Positions 9,874-19,373 of a stretch of 64,000 bases of DNA are shown here, in pieces; position 1 is the first letter of the stretch; each line of letters begins with the position of its first letter. Origin of the DNA: Pseudoalteromonas sp. FUC4. GTDB taxonomy: Bacteria > Pseudomonadota > Gammaproteobacteria > Enterobacterales > Alteromonadaceae. The notes below the pieces were generated by a model. The model had not been told where the DNA came from and ran no database searches. It was given only the letters and a program-made list of their open reading frames with translations. The translations under genes and the position numbers were made by a program. The stretch covers positions 1,125,025 through 1,189,024 of the forward strand of contig NZ_SEUI01000001.1 in assembly GCF_008370255.1 (NCBI RefSeq). The letters run 5' to 3'.

Positions 9874-12339
9874 TTAATTAGTCACAATCTCAGGATTTGA
9901 CACTAATAACATACGTCCACGAGAAGCTAAGTAAGTTGCTACTTGTAACTGCATTTCTGCATTAGCAGCAGCACTGCCCTCAACAGTCGAAGCCTCTGCA
10001 TCATCTTGAGCTGGCGTTAAAATGGAACCATGATGGCCAGTCGTAAACTTCACTAAATAGCTAGAAGGTGTTTCACTCAATGCTTGCGAAGAGCTTACTG
10101 TTTCAAGACCCATCAAGTTAGCTAATGGGATTGTGCCAGAAATAGGATTATTAGCTGCCATTGGTGGTATCACTTGGTCAGGCTTGTTATCAACACCATC
10201 ACCCACAACAACATTAGTATAAACAGGAGTACCTAATGCTTTCACAGTGGCTGCGTAGTTCGTAGGGTCGCCACTATCTAATGCTGTTTGAGCCGCAAAA
10301 GCAAACTGCGTAAATACACCTTGAATGTTAGTAAGTTTAGTCGTTTCACCCGCAGTAGTAAGTGATGCAATATATTCGCTGTAACCACATGTTAAAAAAG
10401 CTTCCTTATCCTCCGATTCAAATGAACCACAGTTAGAAAGCGCAGCGTCCTGTAAGTAAACGTTAAGCTCATCAGCTTCTGTTGTACCCGCTTGTGAAAG
10501 TACTGAACCTTGGATAAATGGACCAAACGCAGCGGATTCAAGTAAGAAGCTTGCTATACCGCCACCACCACTTGCAAGCGCTACCGTATTTACATTAAAT
10601 AGCGGATCAAGCGTTTCTGCCATTGGCGTATTAGCTTGAGCAATAAATGCTGGAGCAACAATTGAACCCAAAGAGTGTCCAACGTAAGTTACATCTTTAC
10701 TGTTTATCGTCGCATCATTAATAAAGTTCAAGCCTAAACGCAAACCTAATAAATCAGCAGCCGATTGACGAAGACTATCACGTGCAACTAGTAACGAACT
10801 TAAGTTCATGTAGCTAAGGACAGAGCCCGTTGTAGCATTAAAATCGTCTGTTCCATCATCACCAACATCTATACCACGCTCACCGTGGCGAGGATGATCA
10901 ATAGCAACCGTTGCAAAGCCTTGAATAGAAAGCTGCGCCGTTAAAGCAAGCATACTTTCTTTTTGTGTTGTAATACCGTGTTGCATAATAACAACTGGCC
11001 AGCCACCTTCTGGGATACTTTCAAGCTCAGGTAAACCATAAGCTGAACGATAAACATTTATATCTGCTAAAATTGGCTTTGTGATTTGTACAGGTATAGT
11101 CTCATTGCTTTGAGCTAGTGGAACTGGGTTATATTTAGTTAAATGCCGAGTAATATCTATTTTTGGATAGTCATGTAGACGAGCATTTATTTGCTGGCAA
11201 ACGTCTTCATAAGGACCTTCATCAAACATAGTTGCATCAATATCTTCTTCTTTACCCTCATCTCGTAACTTTTGATCCGCAGCTAACTGATTTAATACTG
11301 CAACAGGGCTTGAACACATTGCTTTCCAGTATGTGTCATTCAAAGCGCTTATACCTTTACCTGTTGGTGTGCCTAGATACATTGGTAAAGTAATCTCGCC
11401 TTTAATATATTCAACAGCATCAAATGGAGCAAAAGTAGCTATATCAGGAAATTTTAAAAAATCTTTAACCGTTTCAACCTCATCAGATTCTGTAACAGTT
11501 ATTTTTGGTATAGTTGCAGGGTTTATCAAACTACCAGCTAACAATTGTTTAATAGTACCAAGCACTGGCCCTGCTGATTGAATAGTCATTGCACTAGAAA
11601 AAATAATATCGTCTTTTGAAATGTCGCCTGAACTTACCACTACATTTTCGTAGCTATTTACAGCACCTTGCAAACCAAGTTGGGCTTCTGTAATTAAAGG
11701 CGCTTCTTCACTCACAGAGGCATAAGTAGAAGAAGGTTCAATAGAACGCCCTAATGAATCTTTAAGCCCTGTAGTTAATATATTGATGTATGAGCTACCG
11801 GCTGTAAATGGTTTTAAAGGAATAATGGCAACGGCATCACCTGAAGCTTGAGTTACAAAGTCAACGCCAAAAGTAAGTTCACCTACTAATTTACAAGCAG
11901 TGCCTGCCGCTACAACAGAGCATTCTGCGTCAGTTAAGCTTGCACCCATTACAACTTCAAAAATCCTTACCGTTCCAGGGCTTCCCGCAGACGCTTCATC
12001 TAAACTTACATTTGGTGGGAATGTTAAATCAATTTTATAAGGAACCTGCGAAGACCAACCATCAAGTGCACCTAGAGCAAGCTGAGGGTCTGCATAAGCT
12101 GCTCGAGAAATAGACACATTGTTGTCATCTAATTCTCCAGGAATATTAAGTGTACCGTCTTGGGTTCCACTCATTAATAAATCATTAGGTACCGATAAGA
12201 TACCTGCAGCAGGGTCAAATGTAACCGTTGCTGTTGGAATAACGGCTGCTGTGTCGTTCTTAACATCTTCTAACGTTTCTCCGCCGCCACAACCTGCCAA
12301 GGCAGCTGTAACAGAGAGTGAAAGTAGCATTTTTTTCAT
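9874..12339 (-). CDS. Surface lipase/lysophospholipase lipoprotein (Pla-1/cef, VolA-like)
   Basis: 821 residues. The chosen start (12339) has GGAG 8 bases upstream and begins directly with a lipoprotein signal, lipobox ALAGCGGG; an upstream ATG at 12357 would only add six residues. The C-terminal half is an alpha/beta hydrolase with nucleophile elbow GHSLG (S556) and an earlier strand VVIMQHGITTQKE. The overall layout matches the Pla-1/cef extracellular lipase family, whose member VolA in Vibrio is a surface-exposed lysophosphatidylcholine-cleaving lipoprotein. In Vibrio it is linked to fadL; no fadL lies here. Likely role: release of fatty acids from host or environmental phospholipids. Confidence 0.82.
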   Translation of the reverse strand: MKKMLLSLSVTAALAGCGGGETLEDVKNDTAAVIPTATVTFDPAAGILSVPNDLLMSGTQDGTLNIPGELDDNNVSISRAAYADPQLALGALDGWSSQVPYKIDLTFPPNVSLDEASAGSPGTVRIFEVVMGASLTDAECSVVAAGTACKLVGELTFGVDFVTQASGDAVAIIPLKPFTAGSSYINILTTGLKDSLGRSIEPSSTYASVSEEAPLITEAQLGLQGAVNSYENVVVSSGDISKDDIIFSSAMTIQSAGPVLGTIKQLLAGSLINPATIPKITVTESDEVETVKDFLKFPDIATFAPFDAVEYIKGEITLPMYLGTPTGKGISALNDTYWKAMCSSPVAVLNQLAADQKLRDEGKEEDIDATMFDEGPYEDVCQQINARLHDYPKIDITRHLTKYNPVPLAQSNETIPVQITKPILADINVYRSAYGLPELESIPEGGWPVVIMQHGITTQKESMLALTAQLSIQGFATVAIDHPRHGERGIDVGDDGTDDFNATTGSVLSYMNLSSLLVARDSLRQSAADLLGLRLGLNFINDATINSKDVTYVGHSLGSIVAPAFIAQANTPMAETLDPLFNVNTVALASGGGGIASFLLESAAFGPFIQGSVLSQAGTTEADELNVYLQDAALSNCGSFESEDKEAFLTCGYSEYIASLTTAGETTKLTNIQGVFTQFAFAAQTALDSGDPTNYAATVKALGTPVYTNVVVGDGVDNKPDQVIPPMAANNPISGTIPLANLMGLETVSSSQALSETPSSYLVKFTTGHHGSILTPAQDDAEASTVEGSAAANAEMQLQVATYLASRGRMLLVSNPEIVTN

Positions 12340-12545
12340 ATTGTTGGCTCCGCACATATTTTATTTTTATAGTGTGTTTAATAAGTGTATTAAGTTAAAA
12401 CAATGTAATCAGATTATTAATGAGACATTAGACCAGTTAAACTTAACGTAAAGTTTCTATTTTCGCCACCTTATTTTACAATAAATTCGATTACTTCACG
12501 TTTTGCTATGTTAAAATCAAAAAAAATAAATGAATGGGTACTTTT

Positions 12546-13292
12546 ATGCGCACATATCAAGCGGCTGAAAACGCACTTAAAGATAAAATTATTTTAATAA
12601 CAGGCGCCGGAGATGGCATTGGCCGAGTAGCGGCAATTACGTATGCAAAATACGGCGCTACAGTTATCTTATTAGGTAAAACAACTAATAAACTTGAATG
12701 TGTTTACGATGAAATTGTTAATGCAGGCTACCCTAAACCTGCAATTGTGCCCATGGACTTAAAAGGCGCAACAAAACAAAACTATCGCGACCTTGCTGCA
12801 ACAATTGAATATCAATTTGGCCGCCTTGATGGCTTGCTCAATAATGCAGGTATTTTAGGGTCACTTGGTCCACTTGAACATTTTTGCTCATCTACGTTCG
12901 AAAACATAATGAAAGTAAACGTGACTGCGCAAGCGATGATCACTAAAGCGCTTTTTCCTGTTCTTCGTAAATCTGATAATGCATCAATCGTGTTTACGTC
13001 ATCAGGTGTAGGCCGCAAAGGCCGTGAATTTTGGGGGCCATACGCCATCTCGAAATTTGCAGTAGAAGGCATGATGCAAACATGGGCATGTGAAGTAGGT
13101 AAAACAAATATTCGTGTAAACTGTATTAACCCAGGTGCGACTCGTACTTCTATGCGAGCGGCTGCATACCCGGGTGAAGATAGAGATACCCTTGCTACAC
13201 CAGAAGATTTAATGCCAACCTACTTATACTTGATGAGCGATGATTCTAGTAAAGTGAATGGTGAATCGTTAGATGCTCAGGTAAAAAAATAA
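12546..13292 (+). CDS. yciK: YciK-family short-chain dehydrogenase/reductase
   Basis: 248 residues. Classical SDR: NAD(P)-binding TGAGDGIG, NNAG, and catalytic Ser with YAISK (Y-x-x-x-K). It closely follows E. coli YciK in segments such as KYGATVILLG, VFTSSGVGRKGR and RVNCINPGATRT. The start at 12546 lines up with the family N-terminus; an ATG at 12534 would add four residues, and neither has a strong ribosome site. Substrate unknown; oxidoreductase in the cytoplasm. It is convergent with rluB, the same relative orientation as in E. coli, although the btuR gene found there is missing here. Confidence 0.9.
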   Translation: MRTYQAAENALKDKIILITGAGDGIGRVAAITYAKYGATVILLGKTTNKLECVYDEIVNAGYPKPAIVPMDLKGATKQNYRDLAATIEYQFGRLDGLLNNAGILGSLGPLEHFCSSTFENIMKVNVTAQAMITKALFPVLRKSDNASIVFTSSGVGRKGREFWGPYAISKFAVEGMMQTWACEVGKTNIRVNCINPGATRTSMRAAAYPGEDRDTLATPEDLMPTYLYLMSDDSSKVNGESLDAQVKK

Positions 13293-13327
13293 CTCAGCCA
13301 AAGTCCCGTGTTATTTAAAAGCACATT

Positions 13328-13355
13328 AAAAAAGCCGCAGTTAGCGGCTTTTTTG
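13328..13355. terminator. Bidirectional intrinsic terminator between yciK and rluB
   Basis: AAAAAAGCCGC - AGTTA - GCGGCTTTTTT, between two convergent stop codons. Confidence 0.85.
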
Positions 13356-13377
13356 TGTTCAATAAATAACTAATTGA

Positions 13378-14247
13378 TTATTTACGTTTAGTAGGCTTAA
13401 CACGTTGGTTGTGTTTTTTAACTGCTTTACGAATTTGGTTGATTTTAGCGCGTTTATCTTTGCGTTTTTCAGGCATAACAGAAAGCTTAGTTTGTGTTTC
13501 GCGGCCTAATTTAACGGTTTTGCGTAAGTAGTTTACTGTTTCTAAATCATACTCCATCCAACCACCTTGTGGCACGCGCTTATCAAGCTCTAGTTTACCG
13601 TAACGAATACGAATAAGGCGAGATACTTCCGCATCTTGAGACTGCCATAAACGACGAACTTCACGGTTACGCCCTTCATTTAACGTTACGTTAAACCAAC
13701 GGTTAACGCCTTCGCCACCCATAGGGGTAACGGTCGTGAATTTGGCTGGACCATCTTCAAGCTCAACACCACGTAGTAAGTTTTTAACCGTTTCGTTGGT
13801 TACTTCACCAAATACACGTGCAGAGTATTCACGCTCTACCTCATAGCTTGGATGCATTAAACGGTTAGCTAATTCACCATCATTAGTAAAGAGCATCAAA
13901 CCCGATGTATTAACATCTAAACGACCCACTGCAATCCAACGCTCACCATCAATGCGAGGGAGTCGGTCAAATACTGTACGGCGTCCTTCTGGATCTTTAC
14001 GTGTGCTTAACTCACCTTCTGGTTTGTTATACATAATTACACGACAGATTCGGTCTGCTTTTTCTTCAATTTTTACAGTGTGTCCGTCAACACGAATCAA
14101 ATCGGTTTCTTCAACACGGTCACCTAACTTTGCCACTTTACCGTTTACACTAACGCGGTTTGCGTCAATGTATTTTTCCATTTCACGGCGTGAGCCTACG
14201 CCTGCACGGGCTAAGACTTTTTGTAACTTTTCACCTTGTATACTCAT
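13378..14247 (-). CDS. rluB: 23S rRNA pseudouridine(2605) synthase RluB
   Basis: 289 residues. An S4 RNA-binding domain (residues about 5-65, [18 protein letters not shown]) is followed by an RsuA-type pseudouridine synthase domain with catalytic D111 in [13 protein letters not shown] Lys/Arg-rich C-terminal extension is typical of RluB. It isomerises U2605 of 23S rRNA. The start ATG overlaps the scpB stop (ATGA), so the two are translationally coupled, a widespread arrangement. Confidence 0.93.
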   Translation of the reverse strand: MSIQGEKLQKVLARAGVGSRREMEKYIDANRVSVNGKVAKLGDRVEETDLIRVDGHTVKIEEKADRICRVIMYNKPEGELSTRKDPEGRRTVFDRLPRIDGERWIAVGRLDVNTSGLMLFTNDGELANRLMHPSYEVEREYSARVFGEVTNETVKNLLRGVELEDGPAKFTTVTPMGGEGVNRWFNVTLNEGRNREVRRLWQSQDAEVSRLIRIRYGKLELDKRVPQGGWMEYDLETVNYLRKTVKLGRETQTKLSVMPEKRKDKRAKINQIRKAVKKHNQRVKPTKRK

Positions 14248-14867
14248 TCGGATGGTTCTCTCACAGAAGGATCGCTCAATAACTGGTTAATTTTACTTTG
14301 CTGCTCTGTTGGCAGCGCAGGTAAGTTTTCAAGTCCAGTTAACGAAAAATAATCTAAAAATTGCTTAGTAGTTGCATATAAAGCCGGCTTTCCCGGAATC
14401 TCTTTATGCCCTACCACTTTAACCCACTCTCTTTCGAGTAAGGTTTTAATAATATTCGAACCCGTAGTAACACCTCTTACTTGCTCAATTTCGCCGCGTG
14501 TAATGGGCTGCCTGAATGCAATAAGTGATAATGTTTCCAGTAAAGCACGCGAGTATTTTGGTGCGCGTTCTTGCCACAAGTTATTTAACCAAGGGCTTAA
14601 ACTACTGCATGCCTGAAACCGATACCCACTACCCACTTCAACTAAGCGAATACCACGAGTTTGAAAATGTTCTTGTATTGTATCTATTGCGTCGTTTATT
14701 CGCGCCATAGAAATAGCTAAATCTATTAATACAGTGTCTTTAAGGTGGCGTTTACTCACAGGCTTATCTGCAACAAAAATAGCCGCTTCAATGATCTCAA
14801 CTAGTTGTTCATCACTAATTCGCCGACCCACCATACACACTCTAAACAAATAAAAATACACAGCCAT
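14244..14867 (-). CDS. scpB: Segregation and condensation protein B
   Basis: Up to 207 residues. Winged-helix kleisin-interacting subunit of the SMC-ScpAB condensin. Recognised by [40 protein letters not shown] and [19 protein letters not shown]. The longest frame begins at 14867, but the second Met at 14834 ([20 protein letters not shown]) fits the family N-terminus better, giving 196 residues; neither has a strong ribosome site. Usually scpB directly follows scpA; here scpA lies 36 kb away at 50925-51761 on the same strand, so scpB must have its own promoter. Confidence 0.92.
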   Translation of the reverse strand: MAVYFYLFRVCMVGRRISDEQLVEIIEAAIFVADKPVSKRHLKDTVLIDLAISMARINDAIDTIQEHFQTRGIRLVEVGSGYRFQACSSLSPWLNNLWQERAPKYSRALLETLSLIAFRQPITRGEIEQVRGVTTGSNIIKTLLEREWVKVVGHKEIPGKPALYATTKQFLDYFSLTGLENLPALPTEQQSKINQLLSDPSVREPSE

Positions 14868-14936
14868 CTATTATGACAGAACAACACCAAACTAGGAAAA
14901 TATATCTATCAAATAACTTAATTTAAAACACAAAAA

Positions 14937-14966
14937 AACCAGTGACTAGCACTGGCTTCTTTTTTA
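14937..14966 (-). terminator. Intrinsic terminator of the EF-hand lipoprotein gene
   Basis: CCAGTG - ACTAG - CACTGG stem, with a T-run on the minus strand made by the A-run just left of the stem. Confidence 0.65.
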
Positions 14967-14985
14967 GTTATTAAATCAACAACTA

Positions 14986-15507
14986 TTAACTGTGTTTAAT
15001 GGCTTCTAATGCATCGTCTTCAGCTACTGCGTTACCGTATTTTTTAATGTAACCCATAAATTCGCGTTTACTGATGCGTTTATCTTGGTTTTTATCCATG
15101 TAACCAAAATGATTTGAAATATCATCGTCGTTACCTTCAACTACCGAGATATAGCCATTGCTGTCGTTATCTAGACTTGCAAAGCTACTTTCAATTTTAT
15201 CAAATTTAGCGATTTCAGCTTTAAATGCCGATTCACTTACTTCAGCATCAGAGGCTACTTTGCCATTATTGAGCTTCATATAAGTGTTAAACTCTTTGCG
15301 GCTAATTTCGTTATCCATATTGGTATCAATATTTGAAAAGTGCTGCCAGATGTTATCGTCATCTGCTTCAACCTTTGAGATATAGCCATCACTGTCATTA
15401 TCTAAACTTGCAAAGTCACTGTCTATTCTTTCAAGGCCTTGATTAGATGAACAAGCTGCTAGGCTTAACGATGCTAAAATTGTTGCTGCTAATGTTAACT
15501 TTTTCAT
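14986..15507 (-). CDS. EF-hand calcium-binding lipoprotein
   Basis: 173 residues. Lipoprotein signal with lipobox SLAAC (C19). Four EF-hand loops can be read: DNDSDGYISKVE (36-47), DTNMDNEISRKE (61-72), DNDSNGYISVVE (113-124) and DKNQDKRISKRE (138-149). Residues about 31-78 and 108-154 are clearly a tandem duplication of one EF-hand pair, joined by a helical linker. It probably binds calcium at the outer membrane or in the periplasm; what it controls is unknown. Monocistronic, with its own terminator. Confidence 0.85.
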   Translation of the reverse strand: MKKLTLAATILASLSLAACSSNQGLERIDSDFASLDNDSDGYISKVEADDDNIWQHFSNIDTNMDNEISRKEFNTYMKLNNGKVASDAEVSESAFKAEIAKFDKIESSFASLDNDSNGYISVVEGNDDDISNHFGYMDKNQDKRISKREFMGYIKKYGNAVAEDDALEAIKHS

Positions 15508-15674
15508 AAGACGTATCCTTCGTAATTAATTAAATGTCACTTTAGTTAATACAATTCGGATGCCAATAATAGTTAAACCATACAAATCAATAAGTTAATG
15601 ATTTAAAGTGTATTTATTAAACACTTTCAATAAGTTAAGCTTGCAAGCTTTGCAAACAACCTTGTAATTTTTGC

Positions 15675-15704
15675 AAAAAAATACCCGGTAAAAACCAGGT
15701 ATCT
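15675..15704 (-). terminator. Intrinsic terminator
   Basis: On the minus strand: ATACCTGG - TTTTTA - CCGGGTAT followed by seven T, with one mismatch in the stem. It lies just past the stop of the DUF3718-like gene. Confidence 0.6.
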
Positions 15705-15733
15705 CAATTTTAGTTATATAGTTGAGCTAATTA

Positions 15734-16165
15734 TTAGATTGCTGCGTTTTGGTAGCGTTTAACAAACTCAGTAACGTTTTGACCATTACATTTTAATGAG
15801 TTTAAGTTACCAATTTTTTGACGAACAGGTGCTAAACCTTGTTTTAAAGCCGTCATACATAATTGAGTTTCTTGTTGAGCGTCTTTAGCAAACACTTCTA
15901 TTTTATCAGCAGATGTTTTGCTTAGCGTCGTTTTTTTAGCTATATCGCGAATATCTTCGCCATTACATAAAATGCTTTTAGAAAAACGAGATAGGTAAAC
16001 ACCGTGCTGGGCAGCTTCTTTACGAGCAGCACTAAAGCCTTCGTTTGCGCTTAGTACACATAACTTAGACTCAATTTTGTTATCTTGACTGAAGTAAGTA
16101 TTGCTTTGTGCTGACGCAGTTGCAGATGCTAATAAAGCAGTAGCTAAAAGTAGTTGTGTTTTCAT
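15734..16165 (-). CDS. Periplasmic two-repeat protein, DUF3718-like
   Basis: 143 residues. Sec signal peptide ending near TASAQS. The mature part holds two related units, KLCVLSANEGFSAARKEA...ILCNGEDIRDIAKK and QLCMTALKQGLAPVRQKI...LKCNGQNVTEFVKRY, each with Cys ... CNG. The pattern resembles DUF3718, a family of unknown function in marine gammaproteobacteria; the assignment is from memory of the pattern. One disulfide per repeat is plausible. Confidence 0.65.
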   Translation of the reverse strand: MKTQLLLATALLASATASAQSNTYFSQDNKIESKLCVLSANEGFSAARKEAAQHGVYLSRFSKSILCNGEDIRDIAKKTTLSKTSADKIEVFAKDAQQETQLCMTALKQGLAPVRQKIGNLNSLKCNGQNVTEFVKRYQNAAI

Positions 16166-16405
16166 GAGAGATCCTATTTGAACGAGCTAAACAAGTGAAT
16201 TTCGCGCATTATATATTCAATAAAGTTAAGTTCAATTGAATTTTTTATTTATTTAGTAAATTAATATTGCATTTACAATGTTTAAACTTTAGCCACCAAT
16301 TGATCAACATTTGTGCAGCTATTATCTCAATTCAGTCATGTTATGTACGCGTATTTACTGATACAATTTAACCCATCAAATAGATCCAAATTTAAGGTTA
16401 GTTTT

Positions 16406-17212
16406 ATGAAAGTGATTTCTTTCAATATCAATGGTCTGCGTGCTCGTCTTCATCAATTACAAGCAATTATCGACAAACATCAACCAGACGTTATTGGCTT
16501 GCAAGAGATTAAAGTTCATGACGAAGCATTCCCACTAGAAGATGTACAAAAAATGGGATATCACGTCTACTTTCATGGTCAAAAAGCACATTACGGCGTA
16601 GCTATGTTATGCAAAAAAGAGCCTAAATCGGTATTAAAAGGCTTTGCCACCGATACAGATGAATCTCAAAAACGCATGATAAGCGTCACTGTTGAGCAAG
16701 ATAACGGTCGAGATTTAACAGTAATGAACGGCTATTTCCCACAAGGTGATAATATTAATCACGAAACTAAATTCCCTTATAAGCGCCAGTTTTATACGGA
16801 TTTAATGACCCACCTTGAAACCAACCACACACCCGATCAGGACGTAATAGTTATGGGCGATATAAACATATCACCTACTGACTTAGATATTGGTATTGGC
16901 GACGTAAATGCAAAACGTTGGTTAAAAACAGGTAAATGTTCTTTCCAACCGGTAGAGCGTGAATGGCTTGCAACATTACTTAATTGGGGATTTAAAGACA
17001 CCTTTAGAGAGCAAAACCCTGAAACAGACGACCAATACTCATGGTTTGACTACCGCTCAAAAGGGTTTGTAGATAACCGTGGACTTCGTATTGACGTTGT
17101 TCTTGCAACTAATGAACTTGCTGAACGCTGTATAGATACCGGTATTGATTATGAACTTCGAGGTATTGAAAAACCCTCAGATCATGCCCCAATATGGTCA
17201 ACATTTAAGTAA
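16406..17212 (+). CDS. xthA: Exodeoxyribonuclease III
   Basis: 268 residues, the usual length. The start at 16406 follows AAGG and gives the canonical [14 protein letters not shown]; longer upstream reading is not conserved. Metal-dependent AP endonuclease and 3'-5' exonuclease of the EEP fold for base-excision repair. Seen: N7 (FNIN), E34 in LQEIK, D151 and N153 in MGDINIS, and the terminal SDHAP histidine. The next gene begins 5 bases after the stop. Confidence 0.95.
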   Translation: MKVISFNINGLRARLHQLQAIIDKHQPDVIGLQEIKVHDEAFPLEDVQKMGYHVYFHGQKAHYGVAMLCKKEPKSVLKGFATDTDESQKRMISVTVEQDNGRDLTVMNGYFPQGDNINHETKFPYKRQFYTDLMTHLETNHTPDQDVIVMGDINISPTDLDIGIGDVNAKRWLKTGKCSFQPVEREWLATLLNWGFKDTFREQNPETDDQYSWFDYRSKGFVDNRGLRIDVVLATNELAERCIDTGIDYELRGIEKPSDHAPIWSTFK

Positions 17213-17217
17213 TTACG

Positions 17218-17865
17218 ATGCTCAGCATAACAATACATGGACTACTTTGGTCCCTTGTAATTATCATTGCTATTTTAAGCTTTGATAAAAAAACATATAA
17301 ATCGCTTTATAGCACATCAGCTCAACAAACGGGTGTGCTTGCGTGTGCGTTAGTGTTTGCAGTGCTTTGGCGAATAAAGGCAGGAATTTTAACGGGCCTT
17401 GATTTACACATACTAGGTGTTACCGCCGCTACATTAATTTTAGGCTGGCGATTAACGATTTTAAGTAGCCTACTTGCCACAGCGCTACTAACTGCATTTG
17501 GTCAAATTGAACTTGAACTGTTACCAGTACAACTGCTTATTGGTGCGTTTATTCCTATTTTACTAAGCTACCTTGGCTTTATAATTAGTTACCAGTATTT
17601 ACCTCGTCATTTTTTTGTTTATATATTTGTTTGTGCGTTTATAACTGCAGGGTTTATAGCCTGTATAAAAATAAGCCTAGGTGCTCTATTTTACTTAGCT
17701 ATAGGGCAATACAATTGGCAAGAACTCGCAGATAACTACGTTTATTTAAGTGCCATAATTTGGTTTCCTGAAGCAATGCTCAACGGCATGGCTATAACAA
17801 TTATGATCACCTATCGCCCGCATTGGGTAAAAACTTTTTACGATAAGGACTACCTAGACTCATGA
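17218..17865 (+). CDS. Polytopic membrane protein, COG3235/CbiM-like
   Basis: 215 residues with about six to seven hydrophobic helices. The segment KAGILTGLDLHILGVTAATLILGWR resembles the conserved N-part of CbiM-type (energy-coupling-factor permease) proteins and the COG3235 group of predicted membrane proteins. No ECF ATPase or substrate component lies nearby, so a vitamin or metal transport role is not shown. It starts 5 bases after xthA and its stop overlaps the rlmA start (ATGA), so it is in one transcript with both. Confidence 0.65.
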   Translation: MLSITIHGLLWSLVIIIAILSFDKKTYKSLYSTSAQQTGVLACALVFAVLWRIKAGILTGLDLHILGVTAATLILGWRLTILSSLLATALLTAFGQIELELLPVQLLIGAFIPILLSYLGFIISYQYLPRHFFVYIFVCAFITAGFIACIKISLGALFYLAIGQYNWQELADNYVYLSAIIWFPEAMLNGMAITIMITYRPHWVKTFYDKDYLDS

Positions 17866-18665
17866 GTCTACAATATCAATGCCCGCTATGTAACCTCGCA
17901 CTTTTGAAAGCTGATTCAACACTTCGTTGTGCTAACAACCACAGCTTTGACTTTGCCAAAGAAGGCTATGTTAATTTACTGCCAGTACAACAAAAAAATT
18001 CAAAACAACCGGGCGACTCCCTTGAAATGGTGCAAGCTAGACGCGCATTTTTAGAGCGTGGGTACTACCGCTTTTTACAACAAAATCTTAGCGAGTTGGT
18101 CGGTCTAATAAGCGCGAATACGGTTATTGATCTAGGATGCGGTGAAGGGTTTTATACCCAAGCAATAGCGAGTAAAACAAACGCTATTGTATACGGTGTT
18201 GATATTTCAAAATCTGCCGTTAAATATGCCGCAAAGCGCTACCCTAATTGCCAATTTAGTGTGGCATCAATCAGCCAAGCGCCCTTTAAAAACCAATTTG
18301 CTGATGTACTTGTAAGTGTATTTGCACCTTTGTTTGAAGAAGAACTTGAACGTCTTGCAAATCAAAACGCAACATTAGTGGTTGCAAGCCCTGGCCCTTG
18401 TCATTTAAAAGAATTGAAATCGTATATATATTCAGAAGTAAACGAACATACTGAAATTGCGATTCCAAAGGGATTTAAAAAATCAGAACAAATTCTTTTA
18501 ACAGAGCAAGTAATGCTTGGCTTTGCTGATATTAAAAACTTAATAATGATGACGCCATTCGCGTGGAAATTTAGACCCGAGCACTGGGCAGCACTCGAAG
18601 AAAAAGGTGAGCACGATGTCACCTTATCGTTTTACATAACTCAATTTACTAAAACTGCTCTTTAG
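17862..18665 (+). CDS. rlmA: 23S rRNA (guanine(745)-N1)-methyltransferase
   Basis: 267 residues. N-terminal zinc site C7, C10, C23, H27 (CPLC...CANNH), then HSFDFAKEGYVNLL, which is diagnostic for the RlmA/RrmA family. The SAM-binding motif is VIDLGCGEGFYTQ. It methylates G745 of 23S rRNA. It overlaps the preceding membrane protein gene by 4 bases, and its last 17 bases overlap the 3' end of yfbV on the other strand. Confidence 0.92.
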   Translation: MSLQYQCPLCNLALLKADSTLRCANNHSFDFAKEGYVNLLPVQQKNSKQPGDSLEMVQARRAFLERGYYRFLQQNLSELVGLISANTVIDLGCGEGFYTQAIASKTNAIVYGVDISKSAVKYAAKRYPNCQFSVASISQAPFKNQFADVLVSVFAPLFEEELERLANQNATLVVASPGPCHLKELKSYIYSEVNEHTEIAIPKGFKKSEQILLTEQVMLGFADIKNLIMMTPFAWKFRPEHWAALEEKGEHDVTLSFYITQFTKTAL

Positions 18666-19098
18666 TAAATGCTCTATCCATTTTTTCAAACATATCTTTA
18701 AGTAAGTTAGCAAGCTCCATATAACGGGGCTTGTTTTCACTTAACTGCGTTTGATATCCATTAGCTGCCATTTTAGTGTACAGCTCGTTGTACCATTTTT
18801 GCATTGCAGGATCTAAAGGCGTTTGCGCTCGTTTACCTAACCAAAATAAACCTTGTAAAGGTAGCGATATAAAGAATAATGCACTCGCAATAGCTTGAGG
18901 TAAAAAATCAGAACCTAAGTAATTAAGCTGAAAAAACAACGTTAACATGGCCAAGATTGGCATTACTGTAATAGCCAGCTCAGTTGCTCTAATTACTCTA
19001 AACTCTAAAAATAAAGGCGCAAGCTCTTTGCGCATCGGCCATTTTTTACCATACAAACGGCCAGTTTGTAGTTGTGACATCACACTTTTTTGCATCAT
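18649..19098 (-). CDS. yfbV: UPF0208 membrane protein YfbV
   Basis: 149 residues with two membrane spans. Strong agreement with E. coli YfbV: WPMRKELAPLFLEFRVIRAT, PLQGLFWLGKRAQTPL and a C-terminal KPRYMELANLL. Function unknown; E. coli reports link it to macrodomain organisation. GAGGAG precedes the start. Divergent from ackA-pta, the same neighbourhood as in E. coli. Confidence 0.9.
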   Translation of the reverse strand: MMQKSVMSQLQTGRLYGKKWPMRKELAPLFLEFRVIRATELAITVMPILAMLTLFFQLNYLGSDFLPQAIASALFFISLPLQGLFWLGKRAQTPLDPAMQKWYNELYTKMAANGYQTQLSENKPRYMELANLLKDMFEKMDRAFTKEQF

Positions 19099-19373
19099 GA
19101 CTCCTCACAGATACTGCTTTTAAATACAATACAAATACGAGCTATACCTAAAGTGTAACACAAAATGAAGGAGTTACACTGTCTGCGCTAAATAGCTTAA
19201 ATTTACTATTAAATAGCATATAGTTCTGACTAAAGCCCACTAATTAAGGTAAAGTATTTAACATTACGTTAACTGCTTTGCATTTGATCACTCAACTGTT
19301 TTTGCTTTATTTAATGCCGAAAGTGTAACTATTACGTATTCACTTACTAAACTTGTTTATGGAAATTGAATTT

